From positions 1 to 6,441 of the forward strand of contig CAIUZX010000302.1 of the NCBI GenBank assembly GCA_903903715.1: 6,441 nt of DNA. The letters run 5' to 3'. A program made the translations under genes and the position numbers. Of the stretch, positions 1-5,622 are shown one piece after another. The stretch's first letter is position 1. Every line of letters begins with the position of its first letter. The DNA is from an uncultured Caulobacterales bacterium. GTDB lineage: Bacteria > Pseudomonadota > Alphaproteobacteria > Caulobacterales > Caulobacteraceae. Under the pieces are notes generated by a model, which was not told the DNA's origin, did no database searches, and saw nothing but the letters and a program-made list of their open reading frames with translations.

Positions 1-1
1 C

Positions 2-937
2 GTGGAACACCTGGCTGACCCCGATGCGGTGTTGGTGATCGACGAGACGGGTTTCCTCAAGCAGGGCAAGACCTCGTGCGGCGTCGGGCGTCAGTACACC
101 GGCTCGGCGGGCAAGATCACCAATTGCCAGATCGGGGTGTTTGCGACCTATGCGTCGCGCCAAGGCCATGCCTTCATCGATCGCAGGCTCTACTTGCCGA
201 AGGCGTGGACGGACAATCCGCCTCGGATGGCGGCGGCGCATGTGCCGTCAGGCACGGCCTTCGCCACCAAGCCGGCCCTGGCGCTTGAGATGATCGAGCG
301 TGCGATCACCGTCGATGTTCCCTTCGCCTGGGTGGCGGCAGACATGGTCTATGGGGTTGGCGACATCGAGATGGGCCTTCGGCGCGCCGGCAAGGGCTAC
401 ATTCTCGGCGTGGCCAGCAGCCACCACTTTGGATCCTGGGGGGACAAGCCACCGGTCGCCGGCACGGCTGAAGAGATCGCCAAGGGGCTCGGCGCTTCAG
501 CCTGGAAGCGGCTGTCGGCCGGCGAAGGAACCAAGGGCCCCCGGCTACATGATTGGGCCTATTGCGAACTGGCCAATATCGACGCAGGCGAATACGACGA
601 GACGCGATCGGGCCTATGGACCCGCGGTCTGCTGATCCGGCGTAATATCGCCGATAGCGACCTGGCTTTCTTCACCACTTGGGCGTCGGCAGGGACGAAT
701 ATCGAGACCCTGGTCAAGGTGGAAGGCCATCGCTGGACCATCGAGGACAGCTTCGAGACCGCCAAGAACGAGCTCGGCCTTGACCACAACGAGACGCGTT
801 CCTGGCACGGCTGGCATCGCCACGTCGCCCTGGTCATGCTGGCCTTCGCCATGACCGCCGCCATCCGACACCACGCCAACCTCTCGACGCCCCCAAAAAC
901 GAAGGCCTGGATCAAGAGACAGCTTCAACAGAGCTGA
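2..937 (+). CDS. IS701-family DDE transposase, 5'-partial, frame-0 part
   Basis: This transposase cuts and joins DNA to move the element. The visible 311 residues begin at a GTG at the window edge. The true start is probably upstream, because the frame is open to the edge and the first catalytic Asp (D14, in VLVIDETGF) comes too early for a complete protein. The second Asp is D114 (WVAADMVYG). The third acidic residue is E248 in the IS4-superfamily signature R244-x3-E248-x6-K255, followed by a His/Trp-rich helix (SWHGWHRH). Frame 0 ends with about 13 residues that do not look like the family (after residue 298). The conserved tail instead continues in the -1 frame to 1095. The frame-0 product is therefore either a truncated protein or the minor partner of a frameshift product. 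The family call is firm; whether the protein is active is unknown. Confidence 0.85.
   Translation: MEHLADPDAVLVIDETGFLKQGKTSCGVGRQYTGSAGKITNCQIGVFATYASRQGHAFIDRRLYLPKAWTDNPPRMAAAHVPSGTAFATKPALALEMIERAITVDVPFAWVAADMVYGVGDIEMGLRRAGKGYILGVASSHHFGSWGDKPPVAGTAEEIAKGLGASAWKRLSAGEGTKGPRLHDWAYCELANIDAGEYDETRSGLWTRGLLIRRNIADSDLAFFTTWASAGTNIETLVKVEGHRWTIEDSFETAKNELGLDHNETRSWHGWHRHVALVMLAFAMTAAIRHHANLSTPPKTKAWIKRQLQQS
892..898 (+). promoter_or_regulatory. Candidate -1 ribosomal slippery site
   Basis: In the transposase frame the codons read ACG CCC CCA AAA ACG, so the heptamer C CCA AAA fits the X XXY YYZ rule for -1 slippage exactly. A frame-0 stop (TGA, 935-937) follows closely, and the -1 frame encodes the expected family tail. 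A 6-bp inverted repeat, GGATCA (909-914) with TGATCC (935-940), starts 10 nt downstream and could act as a weak stimulatory hairpin. A homopolymer indel or sequencing error at the same place would look the same. Confidence 0.4.
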
Positions 938-1095
938 TCCGCTGGTCAGTTCAAGAAATCCGCCGCATCGCCAACCGACTGGCCCAACAACAGATCGAGC
1001 CCGCCGAAATCATCGCCTGGTCTCTGTGGCGAAGGGCTCATCAAGCCGCAGCTCGACGAGCTCACGTCCAAAAACGACTGCAACTGCAACTGTAA
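898..1095 (+). CDS. Transposase C-terminal tail in the -1 frame
   Basis: Reading from the AAC codon at 898-900 gives 65 residues ending in TAA at 1093-1095. The tail runs through ELIRWSVQEIRRIANRL, then PAEIIAWSLWRRAHQAAARRAH, and ends RLQLQL. From general knowledge, this Arg/Gln-rich helical tail is what intact IS701-type transposases of Proteobacteria carry after the catalytic domain. It lies in the -1 frame relative to the catalytic part and has no start codon or ribosome binding site of its own. It is therefore either joined by ribosomal frameshifting or stranded by a one-base indel in the C5A5 run. Joined, the visible protein would have about 364 residues. Confidence 0.7.
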   Translation, partial: NEGLDQETASTELIRWSVQEIRRIANRLAQQQIEPAEIIAWSLWRRAHQAAARRAHVQKRLQLQL

Positions 1096-1097
1096 TG

Positions 1098-1937
1098 TTA
1101 GAAGAACCGTTCAGGAATTCGGATCGTGTCGCCCGGTGAAATCGTCGTTTCCGCGCTCAAGGGAACCTCGTGCTCGGCTGGCTCTGACGCCCGCTTGATC
1201 AGGACCTTGCGGGTGTTCGCCCGGTAGGTGAAGCCGCCGGCCGTGGCGACGGCGTTGAACACCGTCAGGCCCGACGTGTACGGATACTGCCCCGGTTTGG
1301 ACACCTCACCCAGAATATAGAAGGGGCGGAAGGTCAGGACTTCCAGGCTGACCTTGGGGTCTTTCAGGTATCCGTCCTGCAGCGACTTGACCACGTGGTC
1401 GTGGAAGTCGCGAAGGGTGAGGCCCGCAGCCTGCACCTCACCCGCGAGGGGGAGGCTGACCTTGCCGGAGGACGAGACAAAATATTCCCCTGTCAGCGAC
1501 GGCTCGCCGAACACGGTGATGCGGATCTTGTCTGCGGAGCCGAGGACATAGTCTGCACCGACCTCACCGGGGCCCACCGGCGCGGTCATCTGCGCGCTGA
1601 CAGGAGGCCTCGCAGCGGCCAGCGCAGATGGGCCAGGCATGGCGGGCGCCGATGCGGCCGGAGGTATGACCGTCGTCTGAGGCGCGGGCGCAGGTGCGGC
1701 GACCGGAGCGCTGACGGCGGTCGGCTGAGACTCGGTCGCCGCGGCCGCGACCGGCGCGGCGGAAGGCGCGGTGACCGGCGGCGGCAACTGCGCGGCCATC
1801 TGCGCCACAATGGCGTCGGGGTTTTGAGGTTGCGGTGGGGCGGCGACCGTCGACGTCTGAGCCAGGCCCACGCCGGCACAGGTCAGGGCGAGGACCGCCA
1901 GCATCGCCGCAGCTCGCCGTTCGAACTTCCGTTGCAT
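1098..1937 (-). CDS. Polysaccharide export protein (Wza/HfsD type)
   Basis: This is a periplasmic or outer-membrane component that passes a polysaccharide out of the cell, probably with an inner-membrane chain-length partner. The 279-residue form starts at ATG 1937. Residues 5-26 form a signal peptide with a basic start, a hydrophobic core (MLAVLALTCAGVG) and a likely cleavage near LA-Q. Residues 31-122 are a long Pro/Ala-rich linker. Poly_export spans about 128-205 (DYVLGSADKIRITVFGE, then the LPLAGEV core). An SLBB-type segment follows at about 206-250 (FYILGEVSKPGQYPY, then VATAGGFTYRAN). The protein ends IRIPERFF, a familiar ending for alphaproteobacterial members. The start was chosen because GAGG lies 9 nt upstream; the longer frame to 2087 would overlap the next gene. 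It is shorter than E. coli Wza and lacks its C-terminal helix. The insertion sequence begins right after the stop. Confidence 0.88.
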   Translation of the reverse strand: MQRKFERRAAAMLAVLALTCAGVGLAQTSTVAAPPQPQNPDAIVAQMAAQLPPPVTAPSAAPVAAAATESQPTAVSAPVAAPAPAPQTTVIPPAASAPAMPGPSALAAARPPVSAQMTAPVGPGEVGADYVLGSADKIRITVFGEPSLTGEYFVSSSGKVSLPLAGEVQAAGLTLRDFHDHVVKSLQDGYLKDPKVSLEVLTFRPFYILGEVSKPGQYPYTSGLTVFNAVATAGGFTYRANTRKVLIKRASEPAEHEVPLSAETTISPGDTIRIPERFF

Positions 1938-1981
1938 CGCTGAAAACCTCATTGCACTCAGATAGGGACGTCTCGTAGGCT

Positions 1982-2019
1982 CTACAATTCTTGTGCCACT
2001 ATACTGCGACGAATTGTAG
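1982..2019. repeat. 9-bp inverted repeat between phosphatase and export genes
   Basis: CTACAATTC (1982-1990) and its exact reverse complement GAATTGTAG (2011-2019) are separated by 20 nt. They lie 45-82 nt upstream of the export-gene start in a gap of 86 bp. There is no T-run, so this is not a standard terminator. It could be an operator or a leader hairpin. Only the repeat itself is observed. Confidence 0.4.
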
Positions 2020-2023
2020 GCGA

Positions 2024-2806
2024 TTACATGGCGTCTCGCCATTGGGGGCGAGTGCTCAGAAATCGTCTCTCGACGCCGTAAAGGCATACCGCCGTCAGAA
2101 CGCCGGAGGCGTACGCCCCTGTATCGACCCCGATGCGCCAGGGGCCGGAAAACGGCTCCTCATCAGGCGTATGACCATGCACCACAACCTTTTCGCAGGG
2201 TCGGTCCGCTTCAAGGAAGGGCCTACGTATCCACATCATGTCGTGGACTGTTTGGTCCTGCAACGCAACGTTCGGACGCACCCCGGCGTGCACAAAGACG
2301 TAGTCGCCGATGGTGAAATAGGCGTTCAAGCTGAAAAAGAAGGCGACATGGCGCTGGGGCATGTTCTCGATCAGCTGGGCGCGGACGCTGGCCCAGGCTT
2401 CGCTGTCGTTGGGAGCGGGCGCCCGAACGCCATAGGCTGCGAGGGTCTGAGCGCCGCCATGCTCCACCCAGTTCGGTCCGAATTCGGGATTGTCCAGAAA
2501 CTGGAGCAGCGCGTCCTCGTGATTGCCCTTGAGCGCCGTCACCTCGAACACTGTGGAAAGGTCCAGGATGCGGTCGATCACCGAACGGGAGTCAGGTCCC
2601 CTGTCAATGTAATCTCCGAGAAAGATCAGCTTCGGCTTCGGCGCATTGGCGATCGCTTCGAAATCTCGGATGATCTGGGGGATGAGTTCGTCCAAAAGGT
2701 CGATGCGGCCGTGAATGTCGCCGATCGCATAGACGAGTTCGCCCTGAGTTGAGGACGCCTCGGTCTTGGATCTCGAATTCGACGCGCGCCAGAGCCGGAA
2801 GATCAC
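2024..2806 (-). CDS. PPP-family metallophosphatase (Ser/Thr phosphatase-like)
   Basis: This is a calcineurin-like two-metal phosphoesterase, probably cytoplasmic since no signal peptide is seen. All the signature blocks are present in the 260-residue form: GDIHG (29-33), GDYIDRG (64-70), GNHED (94-98), VHAG (172-175) and HGHT (210-213). WIRRPF and GVDTGAY near the C-terminus are typical of bacterial PPP protein phosphatases, and the length matches that group. Protein phosphoserine/threonine or phosphotyrosine is the expected substrate type, but diadenosine tetraphosphate or another small molecule cannot be excluded. The start is uncertain. GTG 2806 gives the usual IFRLW-like beginning with a weak GGGA 9 nt upstream, while TTG 2812 would add two residues. 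The gene sits 86 bp upstream of the export gene on the same strand, so a role in controlling export or a kinase is inferred. Confidence 0.87.
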   Translation of the reverse strand: MIFRLWRASNSRSKTEASSTQGELVYAIGDIHGRIDLLDELIPQIIRDFEAIANAPKPKLIFLGDYIDRGPDSRSVIDRILDLSTVFEVTALKGNHEDALLQFLDNPEFGPNWVEHGGAQTLAAYGVRAPAPNDSEAWASVRAQLIENMPQRHVAFFFSLNAYFTIGDYVFVHAGVRPNVALQDQTVHDMMWIRRPFLEADRPCEKVVVHGHTPDEEPFSGPWRIGVDTGAYASGVLTAVCLYGVERRFLSTRPQWRDAM

Positions 2807-2812
2807 TCTCAA

Positions 2813-2965
2813 ACATCCCGTTGACCCGGCCCTGCACCATGGGGGCAGTTGGCCGTTCGAGGACTGTCTATAGCCTGACCTAACCGGGGCGCACTAGTCC
2901 GCACGCGCGTCGCAGGCGACGGAGATTGCGATCGCTCGCCTCATGCGCGTAAAGTCGGCACCAGA
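2813..2965. other. Spacer between peptidase and phosphatase genes
   Basis: This gap of about 150 bp shows no convincing gene. It holds a compact GC-rich palindrome, CGTCGC-AG-GCGACG (2908-2921), and the 8-bp palindrome GCGATCGC (2928-2935). Neither is followed by a T-run in the direction of transcription. The gap is long enough for the phosphatase to have its own promoter, but no good -35/-10 pair was found. Confidence 0.4.
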
Positions 2966-3619
2966 TCAGCGCGCTGCGATGCGGGTAGCGTCGATTTGGT
3001 CAGGCCCGGCCGTCCAGGCCCAGCGCGGCGCCGACGAAGCGGATCCGGATGCGATTTCCCGCTTGATGAAGGTGTAATCGGTATCCGTCCAGCGAACGAT
3101 ATAGGGTGACAGATTGTCGAGCACGTAATCCCCGTCTGTGGTCCGGACGAGCAGCACAGCGTGAATGACGCCGCCGCGGGTCCTGACGACAGCCGGAGAC
3201 AGAGCGCCGGCGGGGAGACCGGTCTGCGCGAGCGCCTCGCGCTTCGCCCTCACGTACCCGACGCAGTCTAGGCGGTGGCCGTCCCGGTCAAATCGTCGAC
3301 CGTTTTCCTTCTGGTTCGCGGTGTCGAGCGCTCGCCAGAGAGACGCGCCGGCTGCAAGAGTCTCCCGCTGTTCGACATAGGCCCCTTGCGGCTGTTCCTC
3401 GGGGAAGAATACGGCGGACCAGTTGACGGCGGCAGCGCCGCCGCCGCCATAGAATATGTCTGGTGTCGGAGCCGCGCCGCGCACCTCTACGAATCGCGGA
3501 GCGTTTCTGGATGCGAAAGTATCAGCATTCGCACAGCCGCTAGCCAATAATCCCGCCGCAACCGCGACTGCTGAAATGCCGCCCAAGCGTTTGAAGTACA
3601 ATCCGACCACCGGCCACAC
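2966..3619 (-). CDS. LapG-like (BTLCP) transglutaminase-like cysteine peptidase, probable lipoprotein
   Basis: This is a predicted secreted or periplasmic cysteine protease of the bacterial transglutaminase-like family (Peptidase_C93). The best-known member, LapG, clips surface adhesins under cyclic-di-GMP control. In the 217-residue frame the triad reads C119 (RLDCVGY), H153 (VIHAVL) and D168 (YVLDNL). The Cys-His and His-Asp spacings are 34 and 15, close to LapG's. The N-terminus has a basic patch, a hydrophobic stretch and ASGC (26-29), an acceptable lipobox, so membrane anchoring is likely. A Gly/Ala run lies at 58-64. The start is unclear: GTG 3619 opens the frame, GTG 3610 is possible, and TTG 3601 has a better purine-rich upstream (GGTGG). 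No LapA-like adhesin or LapD receptor is visible, so the substrate is unknown. It is the first gene of the minus-strand group. Confidence 0.8.
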   Translation of the reverse strand: MWPVVGLYFKRLGGISAVAVAAGLLASGCANADTFASRNAPRFVEVRGAAPTPDIFYGGGGAAAVNWSAVFFPEEQPQGAYVEQRETLAAGASLWRALDTANQKENGRRFDRDGHRLDCVGYVRAKREALAQTGLPAGALSPAVVRTRGGVIHAVLLVRTTDGDYVLDNLSPYIVRWTDTDYTFIKREIASGSASSAPRWAWTAGPDQIDATRIAAR

Positions 3620-3642
3620 CCGATTTCGTTTTTACTAAGGTC

Positions 3643-3685
3643 AGTATTGTTGCTCAGTCTTAAATTTGGCATATGAAGTATTGTT
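3643..3685. repeat. Direct repeat AGTATTGTT, two copies
   Basis: Perfect 9-bp copies lie at 3643-3651 and 3677-3685, 34 bp apart. A shorter ATTGTT recurs at 3740-3745. They fall upstream of the peptidase gene and overlap its candidate promoter, so an operator role is possible. AT-rich sequence raises the chance of coincidence. Confidence 0.35.
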
Positions 3686-3705
3686 AAGCGCCCATTTTCC
3701 ATCAA
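3677..3705 (-). promoter_or_regulatory. Candidate sigma-70-like promoter for the peptidase gene
   Basis: On the minus strand TTGATG (3705-3700) is followed by a 17-nt spacer and AATACT (3682-3677). Each box matches its consensus at 4 of 6 positions. The transcript would start near 3670, about 50 nt before GTG 3619. The -10 box overlaps one copy of the AGTATTGTT repeat. The call rests on visual matching only. Confidence 0.3.
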
Positions 3706-3915
3706 TTTCGAATTGGGATTAGTTTTCAACACAATGGAAATTGTTATGATTATCGAGCAATTTACTATGCGCTGAACTGACCATTTTGGGCGCCGGAATT
3801 ATCCATCTCGGCGGAAAGTGTGGGTGCTCAATGCGCAAGAACGACCACGCCGCCGCCTTATCGTTCGGGGAATGCAACGTCATTTTGTGCGAGTTCCTAT
3901 CGAGGACAGCAAATC

Positions 3916-3945
3916 TTGCATATTTACATGCATGATTAATATAAA
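3916..3945 (+). promoter_or_regulatory. Candidate promoter toward the heptose gene
   Basis: TTGCAT (3916-3921), an 18-nt spacer and TATAAA (3940-3945) form a possible sigma-70-like promoter facing the plus-strand genes. The -10 box matches 5 of 6 positions and the -35 box 3 of 6. It would give a leader of about 170 nt to the small ORF at 4120. A weaker -10-like TAAAAT lies at 3984-3989. Confidence 0.25.
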
Positions 3946-3978
3946 TTCACGTGATGCTGAATTAGTTTGAAATATGCA
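3917..3978. repeat. Inverted repeat TGCATATT/AATATGCA
   Basis: Perfect 8-bp arms at 3917-3924 and 3971-3978 are 46 nt apart and enclose the palindromes CATGCATG and TCACGTGA. A second short inverted repeat, AATTCA (3944-3949) with TGAATT (3958-3963), is nested inside. The cluster overlaps the candidate plus-strand promoter and could be a regulator-binding area. Confidence 0.35.
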
Positions 3979-4119
3979 CTCAGTAAAATGGGTTTGTTTC
4001 ATTTTGAGACAAGGTCTTTCTAACTCGCTTTAGCTTGCGATCGGGCGCGTCGCCGCTGCACGCCCGTCGGTGTAATCGACCGGGGTGCTGAGCAAGCTGA
4101 ATTCCGGAGAGCGCGACAC

Positions 4120-4281
4120 ATGGCGGGGATGTCGACCCGTGACGCAGGTCCGATGGCCGCGCGCCTGAGCCGCCTCATCAAGCGCCGGGCGGAAACGGTC
4201 AAGGGGGTCTCGACGGGCCTGCAAAACTCGTGTTTCAACGTCATCGGGCCGGAGCCCGCAAAATTGACCGATCGAGGCTGA
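4120..4281 (+). CDS. Small hypothetical ORF before the heptose gene
   Basis: An ATG at 4120 opens a 53-residue frame ending in TGA at 4279-4281. GGAGA (4106-4110) lies 9 nt upstream, a better ribosome binding site than most in this window. The product is basic (RLSRLIKRRAETVKG at 15-29), with no signal peptide, membrane segment or recognised motif. Its stop lies 5 nt before the GTG of the fusion gene, and that gene's GAGG lies inside its last codons, so translational coupling is plausible. It may be a real small protein, a leader ORF, or the remnant of a lost gene; the function is unknown. No in-frame ATG or GTG exists upstream before the stop at 4021. Confidence 0.4.
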   Translation: MAGMSTRDAGPMAARLSRLIKRRAETVKGVSTGLQNSCFNVIGPEPAKLTDRG

Positions 4282-4286
4282 GAAAC

Positions 4287-5540
4287 GTGGCCCTACTGAA
4301 GTCGTCCGGGACGCCGTCGGACTTGGCGCCCATCCGTCAGGCCGTGATCCTCTGCGGCGGACTGGGGAGTCGCCTCGGCAGTTTGACCAAGGACACGCCC
4401 AAGCCGCTGCTGCCCGTCGACGGCGCGCCGTTTCTTCAGCTGCAGATTCGGGACATTTCTCGCTACGGCGTGACGCGGTTCCTGCTGTTGGCGGCGTTTC
4501 GCTCGGACCAGATCGAAGCCTTCGCCGCAGACCTGCCGGGCCTTCTTGGTCGCGATATCAAGGTCGACGTGGCGATCGAACCGGACCGGGCCGGCACTGC
4601 CGGAGCGCTCTATCATGCCCGAGACCGGCTCGATGACCGCTTCTTCCTGTTCAACGGCGACTCGCTTCTGCAGGCGGATCTTCTGGACCTGGAAGCAAAG
4701 CTGGCGTCGAGCGGCGCGGTCGGCGCTCTGGCCCTGCGGCCGGTTGACGCCCTTGGACGATATGGCGTCGTGAGGCTGGAGGGAGAGCAGGTGACGGCGT
4801 TCGGCGCTTCCGGCGATCCCAAGGCGCCTGGACTGATCAACGGCGGCGTGTACGCCTTCTCCCGAGCGCTCGTGGACCGTCTGCCGCCGACGGGGTCGCT
4901 GGAGGCGGACGTGTTGCCCCATCTGGCCGATGAAGGCGCGCTGCGCGGCCTCGTCTGCGATGGATTCTTCCTCGATATCGGCGTGCCTGAGGACTTCGCC
5001 CGGGCTCAGACGGAAGTCCCCGCCTATTTTCGCAGGCCGGCCCTTTTTCTGGACCGGGATGGCGTTCTGAATGAAGAGTCGGGCTATGTTGGAACGGTCG
5101 ATCGCTTCCAATGGATAGAGGGCGCCCGCGAGGCGGTGAAGCTCGCCAACGATCGCGGCTGGTACGTGTTCATTGTGACCAATCAATCAGGACTGGGTCG
5201 CGGCCTTTACAGCCTGAGCGACTTTCAAGACCTCCACGCGCATATCGACGCAGACCTGCGACGTGTCGGCGCGCACATTGATGATCTGAGGTTCTGTCCC
5301 CATCATCCCGAGGGCGGCGTCGGCGTGTTTCAGCGGGATTGCGGATGGCGCAAGCCGGAACCTGGCATGTTGCTGGATCTGATGCGCGTGTGGCCGGTTG
5401 ACCGCGAGGCCAGCGTCCTCATCGGTGACAAGTCCAGCGATCTTGAGGCTGCTGAGAGGGCGGGCGTTGAGTCCCGGCGATTCTCCGGCGGCCGATTGGA
5501 CGCAGTCATTTCGCAGATTCTGGATGAACGCAGCTCATAG
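4287..5540 (+). CDS. HddC-GmhB fusion: heptose-1-P nucleotidyltransferase / heptose-bisphosphate phosphatase
   Basis: This is a cytoplasmic two-domain enzyme of 417 residues for making a nucleotide-activated D-glycero-D-manno-heptose. The N-terminal domain (about 17-242) is a sugar-phosphate nucleotidyltransferase: GGLGSRL (24-30) with KDTPKP (35-40) for nucleotide binding, NGDS (123-126) with metal Asp125, and NGGVY (185-189). The C-terminal domain (about 250-417) is a HAD phosphatase of the GmhB type: DRDGVLN (256-262) with nucleophile D256 and D258, VTNQSG (297-302), zinc-loop residues C337, H339 and C352, RKP (355-357), and GDKSSD (380-385). In the known GDP-heptose route GmhB removes the 7-phosphate and HddC then adds GMP, so the fusion would join consecutive steps. 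GTG 4287 was chosen because GAGG (4274-4277) is 9 nt upstream; an upstream GTG at 4230 has no such site. The heptose substrate is inferred by resemblance, and the nucleotide (GDP versus another) is not provable here. Confidence 0.85.
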   Translation: MALLKSSGTPSDLAPIRQAVILCGGLGSRLGSLTKDTPKPLLPVDGAPFLQLQIRDISRYGVTRFLLLAAFRSDQIEAFAADLPGLLGRDIKVDVAIEPDRAGTAGALYHARDRLDDRFFLFNGDSLLQADLLDLEAKLASSGAVGALALRPVDALGRYGVVRLEGEQVTAFGASGDPKAPGLINGGVYAFSRALVDRLPPTGSLEADVLPHLADEGALRGLVCDGFFLDIGVPEDFARAQTEVPAYFRRPALFLDRDGVLNEESGYVGTVDRFQWIEGAREAVKLANDRGWYVFIVTNQSGLGRGLYSLSDFQDLHAHIDADLRRVGAHIDDLRFCPHHPEGGVGVFQRDCGWRKPEPGMLLDLMRVWPVDREASVLIGDKSSDLEAAERAGVESRRFSGGRLDAVISQILDERSS

Positions 5541-5622
5541 TCGCTCTGTTCGACGACGTGCTTTCGCATTTCAGGCGATGGCCGAGACGATGGTTCAGTG
5601 TCGGATTGGCGCAACATAGCAG

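Larger units (their letters stand above)
1..1097 (+). mobile_element. IS701-family insertion sequence, right-hand part
   Basis: This is the 3' portion of an insertion sequence, identified by its transposase. The left end lies outside the window, so the terminal inverted repeats cannot be matched. The right boundary is placed at 1097. The transposase reading frame closes at 1095, and the export gene on the opposite strand has its stop codon at 1098-1100. TTAG at 1098-1101 fits the YTAR-type 4-bp target known for the IS701 family. The end carries a short iteration, CTGCAA twice then CTG (1078-1092). The boundary is an inference; the transposase identity is well supported. Confidence 0.75.
3620..4119. 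other. Divergent intergenic region with AT-rich pockets
   Basis: This 500-bp region separates the minus-strand peptidase group from the plus-strand heptose gene. My base counts give about 33% GC at 3661-3780 and 3901-4020, but 55% at 3781-3900. The surrounding genes are far more GC-rich. The AT-rich pockets carry candidate promoters for both directions, a direct repeat (AGTATTGTT twice), an inverted repeat TGCATATT/AATATGCA, and palindromes CATGCATG (3927-3934) and TCACGTGA (3947-3954). No convincing gene was found up to 4119. Confidence 0.6.

Noticed and set aside
1395..1943. 182-residue Arg/Gly-rich frame opposite the export gene
   Set aside because: Its composition (strings of Arg and Gly) is the mirror of the Pro/Ala linker on the coding strand, not a real protein.
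1991..2752. 253-residue open frame on the plus strand opposite the phosphatase
   Set aside because: It lies antisense to a gene with every PPP signature motif and has no domain of its own. Long antisense frames are expected in GC-rich coding DNA.
2604..2840. 78-residue minus-strand frame from ATG 2840 as an alternative phosphatase start
   Set aside because: It is in a different frame and spells the conserved GDIHG region as CDRRHSR. Joining it would need a frameshift for which there is no sign.
3487..3732. 81-residue minus-strand frame overlapping the peptidase N-terminus
   Set aside because: It runs out of frame through the signal peptide of the peptidase and through AT-rich non-coding DNA, with no motif.
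3831..3935. 34-codon frame starting ATG in the divergent intergenic region
   Set aside because: The upstream sequence has only a weak GGGTG, and the product has no recognisable feature. It may be chance in the GC-richer middle of the region.
4043..4065. GGGCG/CGCCC pair considered as a terminator or RNA structure
   Set aside because: There is no T-run in either direction and the GC-rich context makes such a pair likely by chance.
4293..5186. 297-residue open frame on the minus strand opposite the heptose gene
   Set aside because: It is antisense to clear HddC and GmhB motifs, shows no recognisable family and is rich in Arg and Gln as shadow frames usually are.
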